From contig JAFFJZ010000002.1 in the NCBI GenBank assembly GCA_018340375.1, positions 49,496,001-49,560,000 of the forward strand: a stretch of DNA of 64,000 bases, given 5' to 3'. This DNA comes from Gonatopus flavifemur (Eukaryota > Arthropoda > Insecta > Hymenoptera > Dryinidae). Of this stretch, positions 11,365 through 22,087 are shown piece after piece. The notes beneath the pieces are model-generated. The model did no database searches and was not told the origin of the DNA. It saw only the letters and a list, made by a program, of their open reading frames with translations. Numbering within the stretch: the first letter of the stretch is position 1; each line of letters starts with the position of its first letter. The translations under genes were made by a program, and so were the position numbers.

Positions 11365-11946
11365 TGTTTGGTAATTAATGATGCTCACAAACGTTGAAAC
11401 GCATAAATTCAAAGCCACATATAAATATCTTTGCTATTTTTTGTCGTTAAATGTAGCAAAATAGCCAAATAAAGATCAGCATATGAATTGATTTGTGCGT
11501 TGAAGAAATTGATTGATGAACGTCGAATTTATGAACCATTTATGAAGACTCTTCATTCGCACTACAACAAATCTCACACGTATATACATCTTCATTCATT
11601 GAAAGGAATTAATTTCATTAAGATAAAAAAATTGATACAACCATGATCATTGTAGAAGTTTCAAAATCATTCTAAAAAACCTTAAATTCCTTGCTCTGTT
11701 CATGAGGATATATACCACTTATACGTGACTATGAAAAATAACTTATCATGATAAAAAAATTCTTTCGAGTCTGCTCTTTCGTATAGCATAAAAAGTTTTT
11801 CTAATACATGTTTCATTTACTTCTAATAAATCAGAGAATACTAACTCACCAGTCAGAGGTTGTTTTCAGAAGCACTATTCGATGTACGACACAAATTTTC
11901 TTATGCCAACAACGAGGACGATGTCGATCATCATTGTTTATTACCA
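11365..11946. other. No gene seen
   Basis: AT-rich sequence between two elements. I see no ORF, palindrome or RNA gene that I can support. Confidence 0.4.
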
Positions 11947-12062
11947 CACGGAAAAAAATTTCCTGCTGCTGCAACAGGAGCCAGTCATGTTGTAGCAACA
12001 GGAAAAAATCCCGTTGCAACAACAGGATTTTCCTGCAGCTGCAACAGGATTACTATTGTTGT
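11947..12062. repeat. Left arm of CTGTTGC/GCAACAG palindromic words
   Basis: Four or five diverged copies of (T)CCTG(T/C)TGC(A/T)GCAACAGGA. These words pair both within themselves and with the right arm at 14110-14352. Confidence 0.7.
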
Positions 12063-12345
12063 TGCGATCTAATAGTAAATTTCACCTTGAATCGCACTTT
12101 ATGATTCATTACGACGAACTTATGCTTCAAAATGGACCTTTAGTTCACTTTTGGTGCATGAGATGTGAGTAAAAAAAAAAAGATATAAGAATGCCTGCAG
12201 TGACGACATCTTCTACCAAAAATTTATTAGTCACTATAGCTATTCGAGACCAATCAAAAATGATTTGAGTACCGATTTCCAAAAACTTTGAAAATAATAT
12301 TATCAAAGAAAAATGCGAAGAATGTGACGAAGGCGAAATGAAATA

Positions 12346-12380
12346 CGAGGGTGGATTGATAAGTTTCCGGCCTGACCAAG
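12346..12380. repeat. Mariner terminal inverted repeat, left
   Basis: 35 bp starting CGAGGGTGGATTGATAAG. It is identical to the reverse complement of 13604-13638. Confidence 0.97.
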
Positions 12381-12410
12381 AAAAACAACGTTTTTGACAA
12401 TTTTTTTTTT

Positions 12411-13460
12411 TTATTTCTCAACATAATCTCCTCCAAGGCTGATACATTTCTCATAGCGGTGTTCTAGTCTAGTAATGCCATCTCTATAGACTGATTCGTC
12501 AAGCTCCTCAAAATACCCATTTAGAGCTTCGATTACTTCTTCATTGTCCGCAAATCTCTTACCGCCAAGCCATTTTTTGAGGTTAGGAAACAGATAATAG
12601 TCACTCGGGGCTAGGTCTGGAGAGTAGGGAGGGTGCGGCAATAATTCAAACTTCAGATCGTTGATTTTAGCCATCGCAACGATTGACGTGTGCGCTGGTG
12701 CGTTATCGTGATGAAACAAGATTTTTTTCTCCGCCAGATGAGGTCGTTTAATTTTCACTTCGTGGCTCAAACGTTGCAATAAGTCTGCGTAGTATTGACC
12801 AGTGATAGTTTTACCCTTTTCAAGGTAATCAATGTATATAATACCTCTTGCATCCCAAAAAACAGTAGCCATAATCTTGTTCGCCGAAAAAATTGTTTTT
12901 GCTTTCTTTGGAGTTGGTTCCCCTGGTCCAATCCACTGTTTAGACTGTTCTTTGGTTTCAGGAGTGTAGTGGTGGACCCAAGTTTCGTCAACGGTTACGA
13001 ATCGACGCAAAAATTCGCTTGGATTACGCTTATACAACGCCAAATTGGCGGTAGAAATGTTCTTTCGAATCAATTTTTGGTCGACTGTTAGCAAACGCGG
13101 CACCCATCTTGCACAGAGCTTTTCCATATACAAATGTTGGTGCAAAATATTTTGTACACGTTCATATGACATCTTACAGGTCTCAGCTATCTCACGAACT
13201 TTTAATCTGCGATCTTTCAGCACTATTTGATGGATTTTTTCGATCATATCTGGAGTTGTGACCTCAATGGGGCGTCCTGAGCGAGGCTCATCAGAGGTGC
13301 TCACACGACCCTTTTTAAACTCGGAAACCCACTGCTTAACGGTTGAATATGATGGGGAGGATGTCCCCAGTGTTGAGTCCATCTCTTCTTTAATTTCCTT
13401 CGGCGTTAACCCCTTCAAATAAAAGTATTTGATGACAGCACGATTTTCCAGCTTTTCCAT
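12411..13460 (-). CDS. Mariner transposase, D,D34D, full length
   Basis: Cut-and-paste transposase of 349 residues, the usual size for mariner, from MEKLENRAV to a stop at 12411. An upstream in-frame ATG at 13475 would add five residues, but the internal start gives the family-typical beginning. Residues 1-115 hold the two helix-turn-helix DNA-binding motifs (TPKEIKEEM and KVREIAETCKMSYERVQ), then the WVPRL linker motif at 119-123. Catalytic residues are D158 (TVDETW), D252 (HHDNAPAH) and D287 (YSPDLAPSDYYLF). The 34 residues between the last two define the mariner D34D class. There are no frameshifts or stops, so the protein could be active. It acts in the nucleus on the 35-bp repeats of its own element and related non-autonomous copies. 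Confidence 0.96.
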   Translation of the reverse strand: MEKLENRAVIKYFYLKGLTPKEIKEEMDSTLGTSSPSYSTVKQWVSEFKKGRVSTSDEPRSGRPIEVTTPDMIEKIHQIVLKDRRLKVREIAETCKMSYERVQNILHQHLYMEKLCARWVPRLLTVDQKLIRKNISTANLALYKRNPSEFLRRFVTVDETWVHHYTPETKEQSKQWIGPGEPTPKKAKTIFSANKIMATVFWDARGIIYIDYLEKGKTITGQYYADLLQRLSHEVKIKRPHLAEKKILFHHDNAPAHTSIVAMAKINDLKFELLPHPPYSPDLAPSDYYLFPNLKKWLGGKRFADNEEVIEALNGYFEELDESVYRDGITRLEHRYEKCISLGGDYVEK

Positions 13461-13603
13461 TTTTACGAAAAACACAGAGGCGTCTTGGTCAGCGTGCTCT
13501 CAAAACTAAACTAACATGGCGATCGGACTGAAACTATAGCTACAAGCTATCTAAGGATGGTACTATAGAACGCCACCTCAAGGTAGGCCTAGTGGCGCCA
13601 TCT

Positions 13604-13638
13604 CTTGGTCAGGCCGGAAACTTATCAATCCACCCTCG
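13604..13638. repeat. Mariner terminal inverted repeat, right
   Basis: 35 bp ending CTTATCAATCCACCCTCG. It is a perfect inverted match to 12346-12380. Confidence 0.97.
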
Positions 13639-14109
13639 TACTTCCCTAATACTAAAATATCCGATGTCCAAGTTTTGAAATACATCGACTATAATAGATA
13701 TAGATATCAATTAGATACTGTAGTAGTAGTGGATATTGATGAAAATGAAGGACTTCAATTCGAAAGAATTTATAAAATTTACAATGTAGCAAATGATGTT
13801 TACTTTGTTTTGTACTATATATCTACTGTGGCAGTTGATCAACATTACCATGCGTGGAATGTTCGAATTGATAATAATCGTAATTATATGAACAAACAAA
13901 ACCTGTTACCCCATATTGGGCCTTGTCTTCTTGTGAGAAAAAAAGGATTAGATTACATTGCAACAAGAGGTTTACTGTAATTCAATATTGGAACATGTGA
14001 GAGTTTGATTAAGTCATAAAAAAAGTAAATAAAAGCTTTGTATTTTATTCATTTTATATTTTATCCATTTCATAAAGCCTATTCATCCCATAATGAAGGA
14101 TTTTGTAAC

Positions 14110-14352
14110 ATTGCCGCAGCTACAAAACTACTCCTGTTGCTGCAACAGGATTTTTTCCTGTTGCTGCAACATGGCTGCCTCCTGTTGCAGCTTCAACAAA
14201 ATCCGGTTGCTGCAACAGGATTTTTTCCTGTTGCTGCAACATGGCTGCCTCCTGTTGCAGCTGCAGGAAAATCCTGTTGCTGTAACAGGATTTTTCCCAG
14301 TTGTTGCAACATGGCTGCCTCCTGTTGCAGCAACAGTAAATTTTTTTCCGTG
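14110..14352. repeat. Right arm of CTGTTGC/GCAACAG palindromic words
   Basis: Three tandem units of about 70-75 bp, each holding TCCTGTTGCTGCAACATGG, CTGCCTCCTGTTGCAGC and GTTGCTGCAACAGGATTTTT. Arms of this kind can fold on themselves and with the left arm. Open frames on both strands here are by-products of the repeat. Confidence 0.8.
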
Positions 14353-14474
14353 CAATAGATAGAAATATGATTCCACTATCATTTGGTGCAGTAATGGCAC
14401 CATAGCCCTGCGGACGGTATTGTTTGTAATTAAAATTCGAACTATCACCAAATTCAATTCCTTTACCCTACCTG

Positions 14475-14615
14475 CCCTGATGAAAAAAATCCATTACATC
14501 CTATCAGTGAATCAGAACATTGAACAGGATTGAATAGGGAGTAAGAGAAATCCCATTGGATCCGATTCAATGTTGTGATTCACTAATGGTATTTAATGGA
14601 TTTTTTACATCAGGG
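14475..14615. mobile_element. CCCTGATG-ended 141-bp MITE, TG duplication
   Basis: The left arm CCCTGATGAAAAAAATCCAT mirrors the right arm ATGGATTTTTTACATCAGGG, flanked by TG (14473-14474, 14616-14617). The interior continues the pairing (GTGAATCAGAACATTGAA with the GATTCAATGTTGTGATTCAC stretch). Confidence 0.75.
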
Positions 14616-15582
14616 TGGCCAATATCAAGCACTCAGTAATAATTTATCAGTACAAACATAGTACTATATTTCTATATATCTAATACGAAGTCCGTACGTG
14701 CAAGCCAACTCCAGGGGAATCAATACTGGTCTTGTATCCCGCCTGTTGTGAACATTGGCATAATTCGAATTCTTTTGATTGGGTCTAAGCTTCCACAAGG
14801 CCTCTCTGCAGGCTCTTGTAAAGGACTTAAGAGGCTTGATAAGACCTCGCAACAACCAAGAAAATGCCTAGAATAATCTTCACAGGGGTCTGTACATATA
14901 AAATACTTTTTGTTTACGTGTTACAAATATAAGAGATCTTTGGATTAAAGTAAATTTGAATCCTTTCTGAACCATCGAGCTCCCTTGAAAGTTGGAAAGA
15001 AATTAAATGACTCTCAGAATATATTCTGCCTATTCAACCCAACTTATTTTACTTCGCTGAGCTAATTATTTATCATTAATGTTCACCGTCAAAGTCTTCA
15101 TAGTGGGTCAGAGACTACTTCAAAGTGAATTTTCAGTTTCCCTGATCTTTTGACTGGACTTTTCATTCATGTCATTAAGAGAATTGATCAATTTTCAAAA
15201 TCACGAGGTTCCAAGTGCTGGCGCGATGACTTTTGATTCAGAAAATATTTTGATGAATGTCCTAGTAGAAATTATGATTGGGAATTAGATGGGCTCCAGC
15301 TAGTTTTCCCAGATGTCAAGTTGGTTCCTAGCTAGTTTTGTAACGCACTTTCTAGCCTGTGCCCATCAAGGTGTCCCAGGGAATTGCTAGAATGTACTTC
15401 AAATTGTTAATTAGAAATCTGAAATCATGTTTCTCCAGTAAAATCACACATATGAATAAGGTGAAAACGTATTTTGAAATGTAATCTCAAGTCAAGAACG
15501 TTGCTTTTGAATTTATCTTCATAAAATAATCCCGAGTGACAAATTGAAACGTTAGGGCTTCCTTTTATTCCTCTGACTATCA
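14616..15582. other. No gene; repeat fragments
   Basis: The 14664-14855 region shares words with the 7583-7910 family (CCAATCAAAAGAATTC-like, then TATGCCAATGTT on the minus strand). 15243-15380 shares CTAGTAGAAATT and CTAGCTAGTTTTGTAACGC with the 4366-4648 repeat. The remainder is unremarkable. Confidence 0.4.
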
Positions 15583-15822
15583 CACGGAAAAAAGAAAATG
15601 AAGAAATTTACCGTAAAGGACGACAACGCGTCGCTTCGAGCCTTCAAATGAAAATTTTTACAAAATATATTGTCGAATAATTCACATTATGAGACAAAAA
15701 TAGATTTTTCTCTCATGATGTGAATTATTTGACAATATATTTTGTAAAAATTTCCATTCAAAGGCTCGAAGCGACGCGTTGTCATCCTATACGGTAAATT
15801 TCTCCATTTTCTTTTTTCCGTG
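15583..15822. mobile_element. CACGGAAAAAAG-ended near-perfect 240-bp hairpin, CA duplication
   Basis: The two halves are almost exact reverse complements, from CACGGAAAAAAGAAAATG to CATTTTCTTTTTTCCGTG, with CA on both flanks (15581-15582, 15823-15824). The stem includes CGACAACGCGTCGCTTCGAG and a small central loop. A transcript would form a stem of about 110 bp with few mismatches. Confidence 0.85.
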
Positions 15823-15982
15823 CAATGTTACTGTACGATCAGTTGACGCATGAAAAATAAACATAAATCGCCTAAATGTTTGAGCGCTGAAGTCTAATTG
15901 GCTGAAATGTGTTATCCAGTTGGCCCCACATGGGTCCTATCTGGTATGTGGATGATAAATGGGATGCCCAGACAAATTTCTA

Positions 15983-16203
15983 CACGGAGAGAAATTTGTA
16001 GTTAAATTTACTATGTCATTATTGTTTCCGACGAACAGACTGAATTCTGTCGGATTTTACTATGAAGGGCATATTTTTACTATGGTACAACAATAGAATA
16101 CTGATCATATTTACTATGTTTTATGGGGGAACCCATCATAGTTCAGTCTGTTCCTCGGGAACAATAATAACATAGTAAATTTAACTACAAATTTCTCTCC
16201 GTG
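15983..16203. mobile_element. CACGGAGAGAAATTTG-ended hairpin element, TA duplication
   Basis: Ends CACGGAGAGAAATTTGTAG and CTACAAATTTCTCTCCGTG, flanked by TA (15981-15982, 16204-16205). The arms are complementary for about 60 bp, with TTTACTATG words in the loop region. It lies 160 bp from an unrelated member of the same terminal class. Confidence 0.85.
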
Positions 16204-16208
16204 TACCA

Positions 16209-16857
16209 CCCAGTGAACATACACACGTTTAGAAAACGTCAAAGACAGTCAATAACCACACGTTTTGAATTAGTAATATTCTTTCGTTGATTAAACGTGA
16301 AAATGTCGCGGCAGATCACGTGTTTTTCAACCATAAAATAACGTCATATCAAAGGTTTGAACATCGTTCAAAAGACGTCAAATATTGACGTGTCCCAATG
16401 ATGGTTCTAAAACGTGAATTGAATCCAACAAATTATTTTGAGAACTTTTCATTCGATATCAAGAACAATAGTATTTCTGAGTATTTGGACAGAATTTGGA
16501 AAGTATGCCACATTATTTACTATCTTGCTCTTTGTTGAAATTTTAACCATTGTTCGGTTTCGTGCGACATTTTTAGCAGAATATCTTCAATTGAAGTTCA
16601 AACACAAGGTGTTATAAACACATTTTGAACGCTTAATTCAAATCCGTTCAAAACACGTTTTTTGAGGACGTCGTTTGATGGTTATTTTTGAATATCAGTT
16701 CAAATTACACGTCATCAAAACGTAATTTCTGGTCGTCTATTTCCCTATCAAATTTCAACTAAAAATCAATGTTATGAAATCAACGACTGACGTCCGTTTG
16801 ACAGTCTAATGTTTTTTCAACATTGAAATAACGTGTGTGTGTGTTTATTAGGCAGGG
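16209..16857. mobile_element. CCCAGTGAACATACACACG-ended repeat with ACGT-containing words
   Basis: The left end CCCAGTGAACATACACACG is mirrored by the right end ACGTGTGTGTGTGTTTATTA followed by GGCAGGG. The interior repeats AAACGTCA, AACGTG and TTGAACG-type words in both orientations. Flanks are CA and AC, so the duplication is not clean. The boundaries are tentative. Confidence 0.45.
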
Positions 16858-17524
16858 ACTGTTGCAGATCTTATGCTATTATCCAAGTTTCATTATGAAT
16901 TGCAGGAATCGCTAAATCTCTAGGTGAGTTACTTCATTGAAACCATAGAATTAAAAAATTTATGATCTTGTCGTGTTCTTCTATGAACAATTTATCTTCT
17001 GAAAATTTAAGATTTCCATACTGTGATTCAGTAATTCTAAAATTCCATACTGAAATAGTTTCTTCAGCCCTTTTGATTTCTTGCTCACTGATTGTATGTG
17101 AATATTTAAATATGTACCTGATGAAGTATCTCGACCCTCTTGCGCGTATGCAATTTTTCATGTATCATACTTTCATTCGATGGATCGAAATCGACCTTGA
17201 GCAAAACTCATGTTTGCATTTCGGATATTCAAGAAACCTTGAACTTTGAACTATTCTCGCTCACGTGTATTTTTTCCTACTATTGGATTCAAACTTCGAG
17301 AGAACTTCCCAAAAATGGGAAATTCTCTGAGAGTTGTGAGAGAATTTCCGTGTATAGAATTGACGTACTGGACTTTTGTGATATAATATAACCTAAAAAA
17401 ACGGTATTTATACATTATTTTTTCAACAAAGGCATCATATTTCAATTTTCTCATATAAATATCATATGAAAAATCTTATATAAAATTTTAGTTCATGAAT
17501 GATGAAGAACAGCATCCGATAGTA
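16858..17524. other. No gene seen
   Basis: Open frames on both strands at 16934-17454 overlap each other and have no splice sites or motifs that I trust. Confidence 0.35.
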
Positions 17525-17875
17525 CACTGAGAAAAATGTGTTTCGTAGAACTAGCAATCACAGAATTGTTGGCATTTTATTGTTGGAAATACAATAATTT
17601 TTGTTCTTATAGCAATACATGTTGTCTGGTTAACAATAGAATTGTCAATTCAGTATTGTTGACGGTCATATTTTTACGATTTTTATTGTAGGTTGACATA
17701 TGACAATGCTGAATTGTCACATATCAACCAGCAATAAAATTGCTGAATTGACAATTTTATTGTTAATAAGACAACTATATATTGCTATAAGAACAAAAAT
17801 TATTGTATATTCAACAATAAAATGTCAGCAATGCTCTTATTGCTAGTTCTCAGTGTAGACACATTTTTCTCAGTG
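17525..17875. mobile_element. CACTGAGAAAAATGTG-ended hairpin element, TA duplication, doubled right terminus
   Basis: Left CACTGAGAAAAATGTG, right CACATTTTTCTCAGTG, flanked by TA (17523-17524, 17876-17877). The interior is palindromic (GAATTGTCACATATC with its mirror) and rich in CAATAAAATTG words. The right terminal motif TTCTCAGTGTAGAC occurs twice, at about 17848-17860 and 17868-17880. The 25721-26770 element uses the same interior words. Confidence 0.8.
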
Positions 17876-17958
17876 TAGACTGTGGTATAGGGAAACGTCG
17901 GTAAAAGAAGAAGGGAAAAGCATTCACAAGCACAGACAGTATATCGGTACGTTTCCAT

Positions 17959-18151
17959 TCATCTGACGGCCTCAGGAGACAGGCTGTCGACATTGTCTAC
18001 ATCATCGTCATCAGAAGGAGCAATCATAAGCAGTTCCAACCAACTTGATGATCTGGCGCTTTCTCGCGTCTCATTAGCGGAGTATGCGTAAATACGTTCC
18101 CCATCTCGCTCTGTGCATGAATTCATGTTTTCAGTACCACCGACAAAATAC
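17959..18151 (-). CDS. Candidate terminal exon, 64 codons, unrecognised
   Basis: Read leftward from a plausible branch point and acceptor (GGACTAACAAT then ATGAATGGTAG before GTATTTTG) to a TGA at 17959-17961. The product contains GGTENMNSCTERDGERIYAY, a Ser-rich stretch and an acidic run (SDDDDVDNVD), with mixed codon usage. The required incoming phase (1) does not match the donor at 22088 (phase 0), so it is either an alternative exon spliced to the first exon or not a real exon. Confidence 0.25.
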
Positions 18152-20134
18152 CTACCATTCATATTAAAATTGTTAGTCCTTCGAATGCGTGTTTACAATC
18201 TGATAAATCCTCTTAACCTGCCCTGAACGATTTTTCAATTGTTCTATGAGATTTACAGTCCAAATAAGTCCCATGTGGTATAAATAGATCAAAAACACTG
18301 ATTGTTATTGAAATCGAAAGACCCAAAAAGCACAAAAGACGTTTGAAATGAATCAAAATGATTTTTGAATGCTGATTTCATTCCAACGTCCATGTCTGGA
18401 CATGACAAATACGTTAGGAAAACACATTTCATTTGAATTATCCGCTTCTCGGAAAAATTCTTGTTGAAAACGTTCCCATTATATGAACATGGAACAAGGT
18501 TTAAGTGCAAAAAGGATCGTTTCCAACCTGAATAAAAGGAAAGGAAAAAAGTATGAGGCATATCGATAAACAGCTTTTCGCCTGGGAGCTACGATAACAT
18601 TATGTTCAGATTCTATAGGTACATATCGGTTATTAAGACGAGAAAGCTCTACCGTGCTTGAAGAAATACCTCGATGGATATTGATCCGTTCGATAAATCA
18701 GTCCAGTTCCCGAGTAGTACGCGTGCATTAAGAACATTTCAAATAGATAGACGTTTTTAAACGTATCAGAATTTAACATTCTACTCAATAGGTACATTTT
18801 GTAATTTGCAGTCCCTGATATCCCTTCATTTCTTGAATTTTTGAATGTGCTTCAATTTCTCGAAATAACAATTATTCATGTTCTACATCTTTGATACGCA
18901 AGAGATCTCAACGCGTACTCCGTGTTTATTCTTCTGAGAGAATTCAATTTCGAATAAACCTGATACAGAGAATCCATTTGAAACTATGATATTTTGAACA
19001 TTTCCTCTCCGATCGTCTTTCAGAAGAGTGCAACTAATCCTACTCGGTTGGAATGGTGCTGACTGTTGACGTCAAGGGAAATTCATTGATTGACAGTTCA
19101 CATCGATGGCTTGATATCTTCGGCATTGATTGCGCATGCATTCACAGCGAATTTAATTTGACCTGTCAACATCCAAACTGTTGCTCGTAACATGACTGGT
19201 TTCATTGACGTTGTAGTGAAAATACACTTTTATAAACATTTACGTTCGAAAGTATTTCATCAACAATGAATCTAGCGTGACAAAGAGGAATTTTTTTTCG
19301 TCATAGAAAAGTATTATTCACAATTGCAAACAAAGTATTGAAAGTGCATGAATGAAAAAAAGATTCTTCTTGGATTAAGATATCATGCGGTTTTCATACA
19401 AATATTTCCTGATGTAAAACTCTCCGAATGTTAATTATCAGCGCGTAAATAATTGGGAAGCATGTGCAGTGAAGTTCTCGTGATATTTGAGGGTTGAGAA
19501 CTGGGAAGAATTAAAGTTGATTAAGTACATACTACATAGTATTATGATAGTCAGTGAATTAGAGCACTGGGAACAATGACAGCCCAAGAACTTTATCAAA
19601 ATCTCATGTAAGCGCGCGTGATGTTGTTTATCAGAGAATATTTCTATAATAATAGGTAAAAAGTGGGTCGATTGCATGTAAAGTGCACTCCATTAGGAAT
19701 GGCATGATGTTCTACTTTTTCTGTTTTTTTATTCCAGAGAGGATATTGAAGGATAACTGCAGTGAAATCGTACATGGTACTGTATGATTCAAAAACCCAC
19801 ATTGAAAATACCACGCGCAGTATGGGAGTATTAGAAAATCGATTTGCGTTGTACGACCGCGATGGCATTTCACGTGGACTATTTAAACGGGAGAACTAAT
19901 TGCATATTCTGCAGGCAAGAGTGGAGATGTATACGCGTTATTCGGAATTTCTTTTGTGAAATTCCAAATTACTCGATGCAGTGACTCAGATGCCGTGTGG
20001 AAAATGTATCAAAAATCTCTTGAAAAGAATATTATTGTGTATAAAAATGAAATGGGTGAAACTATACTGTAGAAATTACAGTCATAAATTTCTTTCACTC
20101 GTCATAGAAAAATTTATTTGGAAATGAAAAAAAA
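18152..20134. other. Intron-like sequence without supported features
   Basis: AT-rich. The open frames here are short and lack motifs. No element with clear inverted ends was found. Confidence 0.4.
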
Positions 20135-20295
20135 CACAGTAAAAATTCGGACTGAATGTGGCTGCATCTCACTTGCAAACTTGACTGGAATTCAGTCTTT
20201 TCCATTGTGTCGGCATTTGTTTTCAGTGCTGGTTCTGGCTGCATCTTAAAATCAGCCAATATCCAGGATAAGAGTAAGTTTTCCTTTTCACAGTG
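20135..20295. mobile_element. CACAGTAAAAATTCGG-ended element, same family as 51540-51725
   Basis: Begins CACAGTAAAAATTCGGACTG and ends TTTCCTTTTCACAGTG. It shares CTTGACTGGAATTCAGTCTT and GCATCTTAAAATCAGCCAA-like segments with the copy at 51540-51725. Flanking AA on both sides may be the duplication, but the left one lies in an A run. Confidence 0.5.
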
Positions 20296-22087
20296 AAGAA
20301 AAATTTTTCAAGAATATTGCCTCTTTTGGATTTTAAATCCCACACAAAGTGAAAGAAACTCCTACTGAATCATTGTGCAGAGATCTTTTCTACAGAAGAA
20401 TTTTGTTCTTTGACGTACATTTCTCAATTATCCCTCAAAGTGTACCTTCCTGGATCTTATATCTATCATAACTGCGGTAAGAAATTACTACCAACCCAGA
20501 ATTTATCATCAGGTTGACTGGGAATTTCACAAAAACCTGACGAAGTGATTTGGAATCAGAATACACGCGGTTCTATGGATATATAGAACACAAAGTCTCT
20601 GCAAATTGGAACGATTTTCAAACCCAAAGCTTTCAAAAAGCACTTTGATTTTGTCTATTCGAACGACATTTTGTTATATTTTATGGCAGTATTATCACTT
20701 GCGATTGGGTGTTAACAAATATTTCAAGCCAATCTTCTGTTTTGTCTGTCGCTCCTTTTCAAACTGTGTGAACATTTTTTTCCCGTAATTATACAACTAT
20801 GAAGGGTCAATTCAATCTTTACATAAAATATGAAGTATACAGACTATACCTGTATCTTCTTACAGTCTCAAAGCCTAAGATTGAATGACATAAGATTTTC
20901 ATACCGCTAAAGTGGGAATGAATGTTAATGAGGCGTGCAATCGAATGTCAACTTGAAAATAACTCTGTTAGGGAAGATACCAGTCAAGGTTGAGAACGAG
21001 AAAGCGGAATTCCATCTTGAAAGGAGATCCAAGTCTACCTTCTGTCATCAAATAAGTAAATAAACTCGTCCTCCCAATGGCTTTTTGCATTCGAATAAAT
21101 GAATTCATGTGGAACATGAAATTTCCATATCGAAAGAATTCTCTGAAGAATTTGAAAATCCCTCTGGGGATTCTTAAAAAACACTTTTCATTAGATCAAT
21201 TGTGAGTTGATATGAGTTCAGTGGAGGTGTGTTAAATAATTCAATTTATGATCTACGTTTAAAGAACCATGTTTACCGGGGTTTTTTGCTTTTTGAGGAC
21301 ATTATTCGATTTTAAACGAAGCATCGACTAGATATCATCATTAGGTCAACCTTTTATACCTCCTTCTCTCAAGGACCTGAGGGAAATGAGATATGAATGC
21401 TTTTGGTGAAAATGAAGGAATGAATTAATTTGATCTTCTAACGAGTTTCGACATTTTATTTAAAATGTTTTGACAGTTTTGCGTCAACTTTGGCGCTGAT
21501 TTGATAGAAAGATTTGTATAGTGAGGTTAAATGTTCTGAAAATTTATTATCAGGAATCGAAAGAATGATACATAGTCGCTGTTACAGCTGAGGGAGTAGC
21601 TATGATATCTGAAAAATAACTCCCATGGTTGAATTTTTTGGCTATCCAAATATTAGTGAATTATCCTATTTCTATCAAAGTTTTGATAATTGCTAAGTGT
21701 TATCATCAGAATTCGAGGGTAACCTGACAAGATCCAACGGATAAATTTCTAATCAAAGAGTTTCTCACTAGAAACTCATGCAATGAAGCTCTATCAATGA
21801 ATATCTGTAATCATTGAAATGACAGGCGAGAGTATGCAAATCTCATTTACCTTATCACCCCCAACAGAACACAACCATCCCACATCAATTTTAGATCAAT
21901 TCTAAGTTGATATACGTTCAATGAAGGTTTATCGAACGATTGAATGTCCGCGCTCCTAATCCACGTTTATGGAACGTTCTTTAGAACTTCGAGTTTTTTT
22001 AGGTACAGAAACTAATTTCACTCCCTCAAAAGATGGTGTCTTTTCGAAAAGCAGGAAAGAGTATTCAAATGATATAAGAGTCCTTAC
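20296..22087. other. Intron-like sequence, no gene seen
   Basis: This lies immediately downstream of the donor of the 22088-22539 exon on the minus strand. It has no coding bias and no element with clear termini. Confidence 0.4.

Larger units (their letters stand above)
12346..13638 (-). mobile_element. Intact mariner (Tc1/mariner) transposon
   Basis: 1293 bp with perfect 35-bp terminal inverted repeats and a TA target duplication (12344-12345, 13639-13640). It carries one uninterrupted transposase gene on the minus strand, with short untranslated flanks (65 bp from stop to TIR end, 178 bp from the other end to the start codon). Perfect repeats and an open frame imply a recent insertion. It interrupts the ORF of the 11947-14352 element at a TA in an ATG-AAA-TAC context. 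Confidence 0.97.
12071..13980 (+). pseudogene. Decayed ORF of a large element, split in frame by mariner
   Basis: Part one runs 12071-12343 in one frame and contains SHFMIHYDELMLQNGPLVHF then WCMRCE, followed by an in-frame TAA (12170-12172) in an A run. It continues with TTSSTKNLLVTIAIRDQSKM and a TGA (12266-12268). Part two resumes in the same frame after the mariner (ATGAAA-TA/C at 12338-12345 joins 13641) and runs open to a TAA at 13978-13980, with motifs DVYFVLYYISTVAVDQHYHA and LLPHIGPCLLVRKKG. The HY..GPL..WCMR block and the ending recall an uncharacterised protein family common in insects and fish that I suspect is transposon-encoded. I cannot name it with certainty. The N-terminus is missing, replaced by the palindromic arm. 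Confidence 0.6.
11947..14352. mobile_element. CACGGAAAA-ended element with palindromic-word arms and a decayed ORF
   Basis: The left end CACGGAAAAAAATTTCC and the right end AAATTTTTTTCCGTG are flanked by CA (11945-11946, 14353-14354). Both arms consist of repeated TCCTGTTGCTGCAACAGGA-like units (left to about 12062, right from about 14110), each itself a perfect or near-perfect palindrome. Between the arms lies a plus-strand protein remnant of about 200 codons, and a 1293-bp mariner is inserted inside it. Without the mariner the element is about 1.1 kb. Its termini and 2-bp duplication match the small hairpin elements in the window, so it may be an internally deleted relative of their source element. 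That link is an inference. Confidence 0.65.

Noticed and set aside
14110..14352. CRISPR-like array
   Set aside because: Repeats are palindromic words of one transposon arm without regular spacers, in an animal genome.
14038..14457. Overlapping long frames on both strands near the GTTGCTGCAAC repeats
   Set aside because: They result from tandem palindromic words with no stop codons in several frames; low complexity, not genes.
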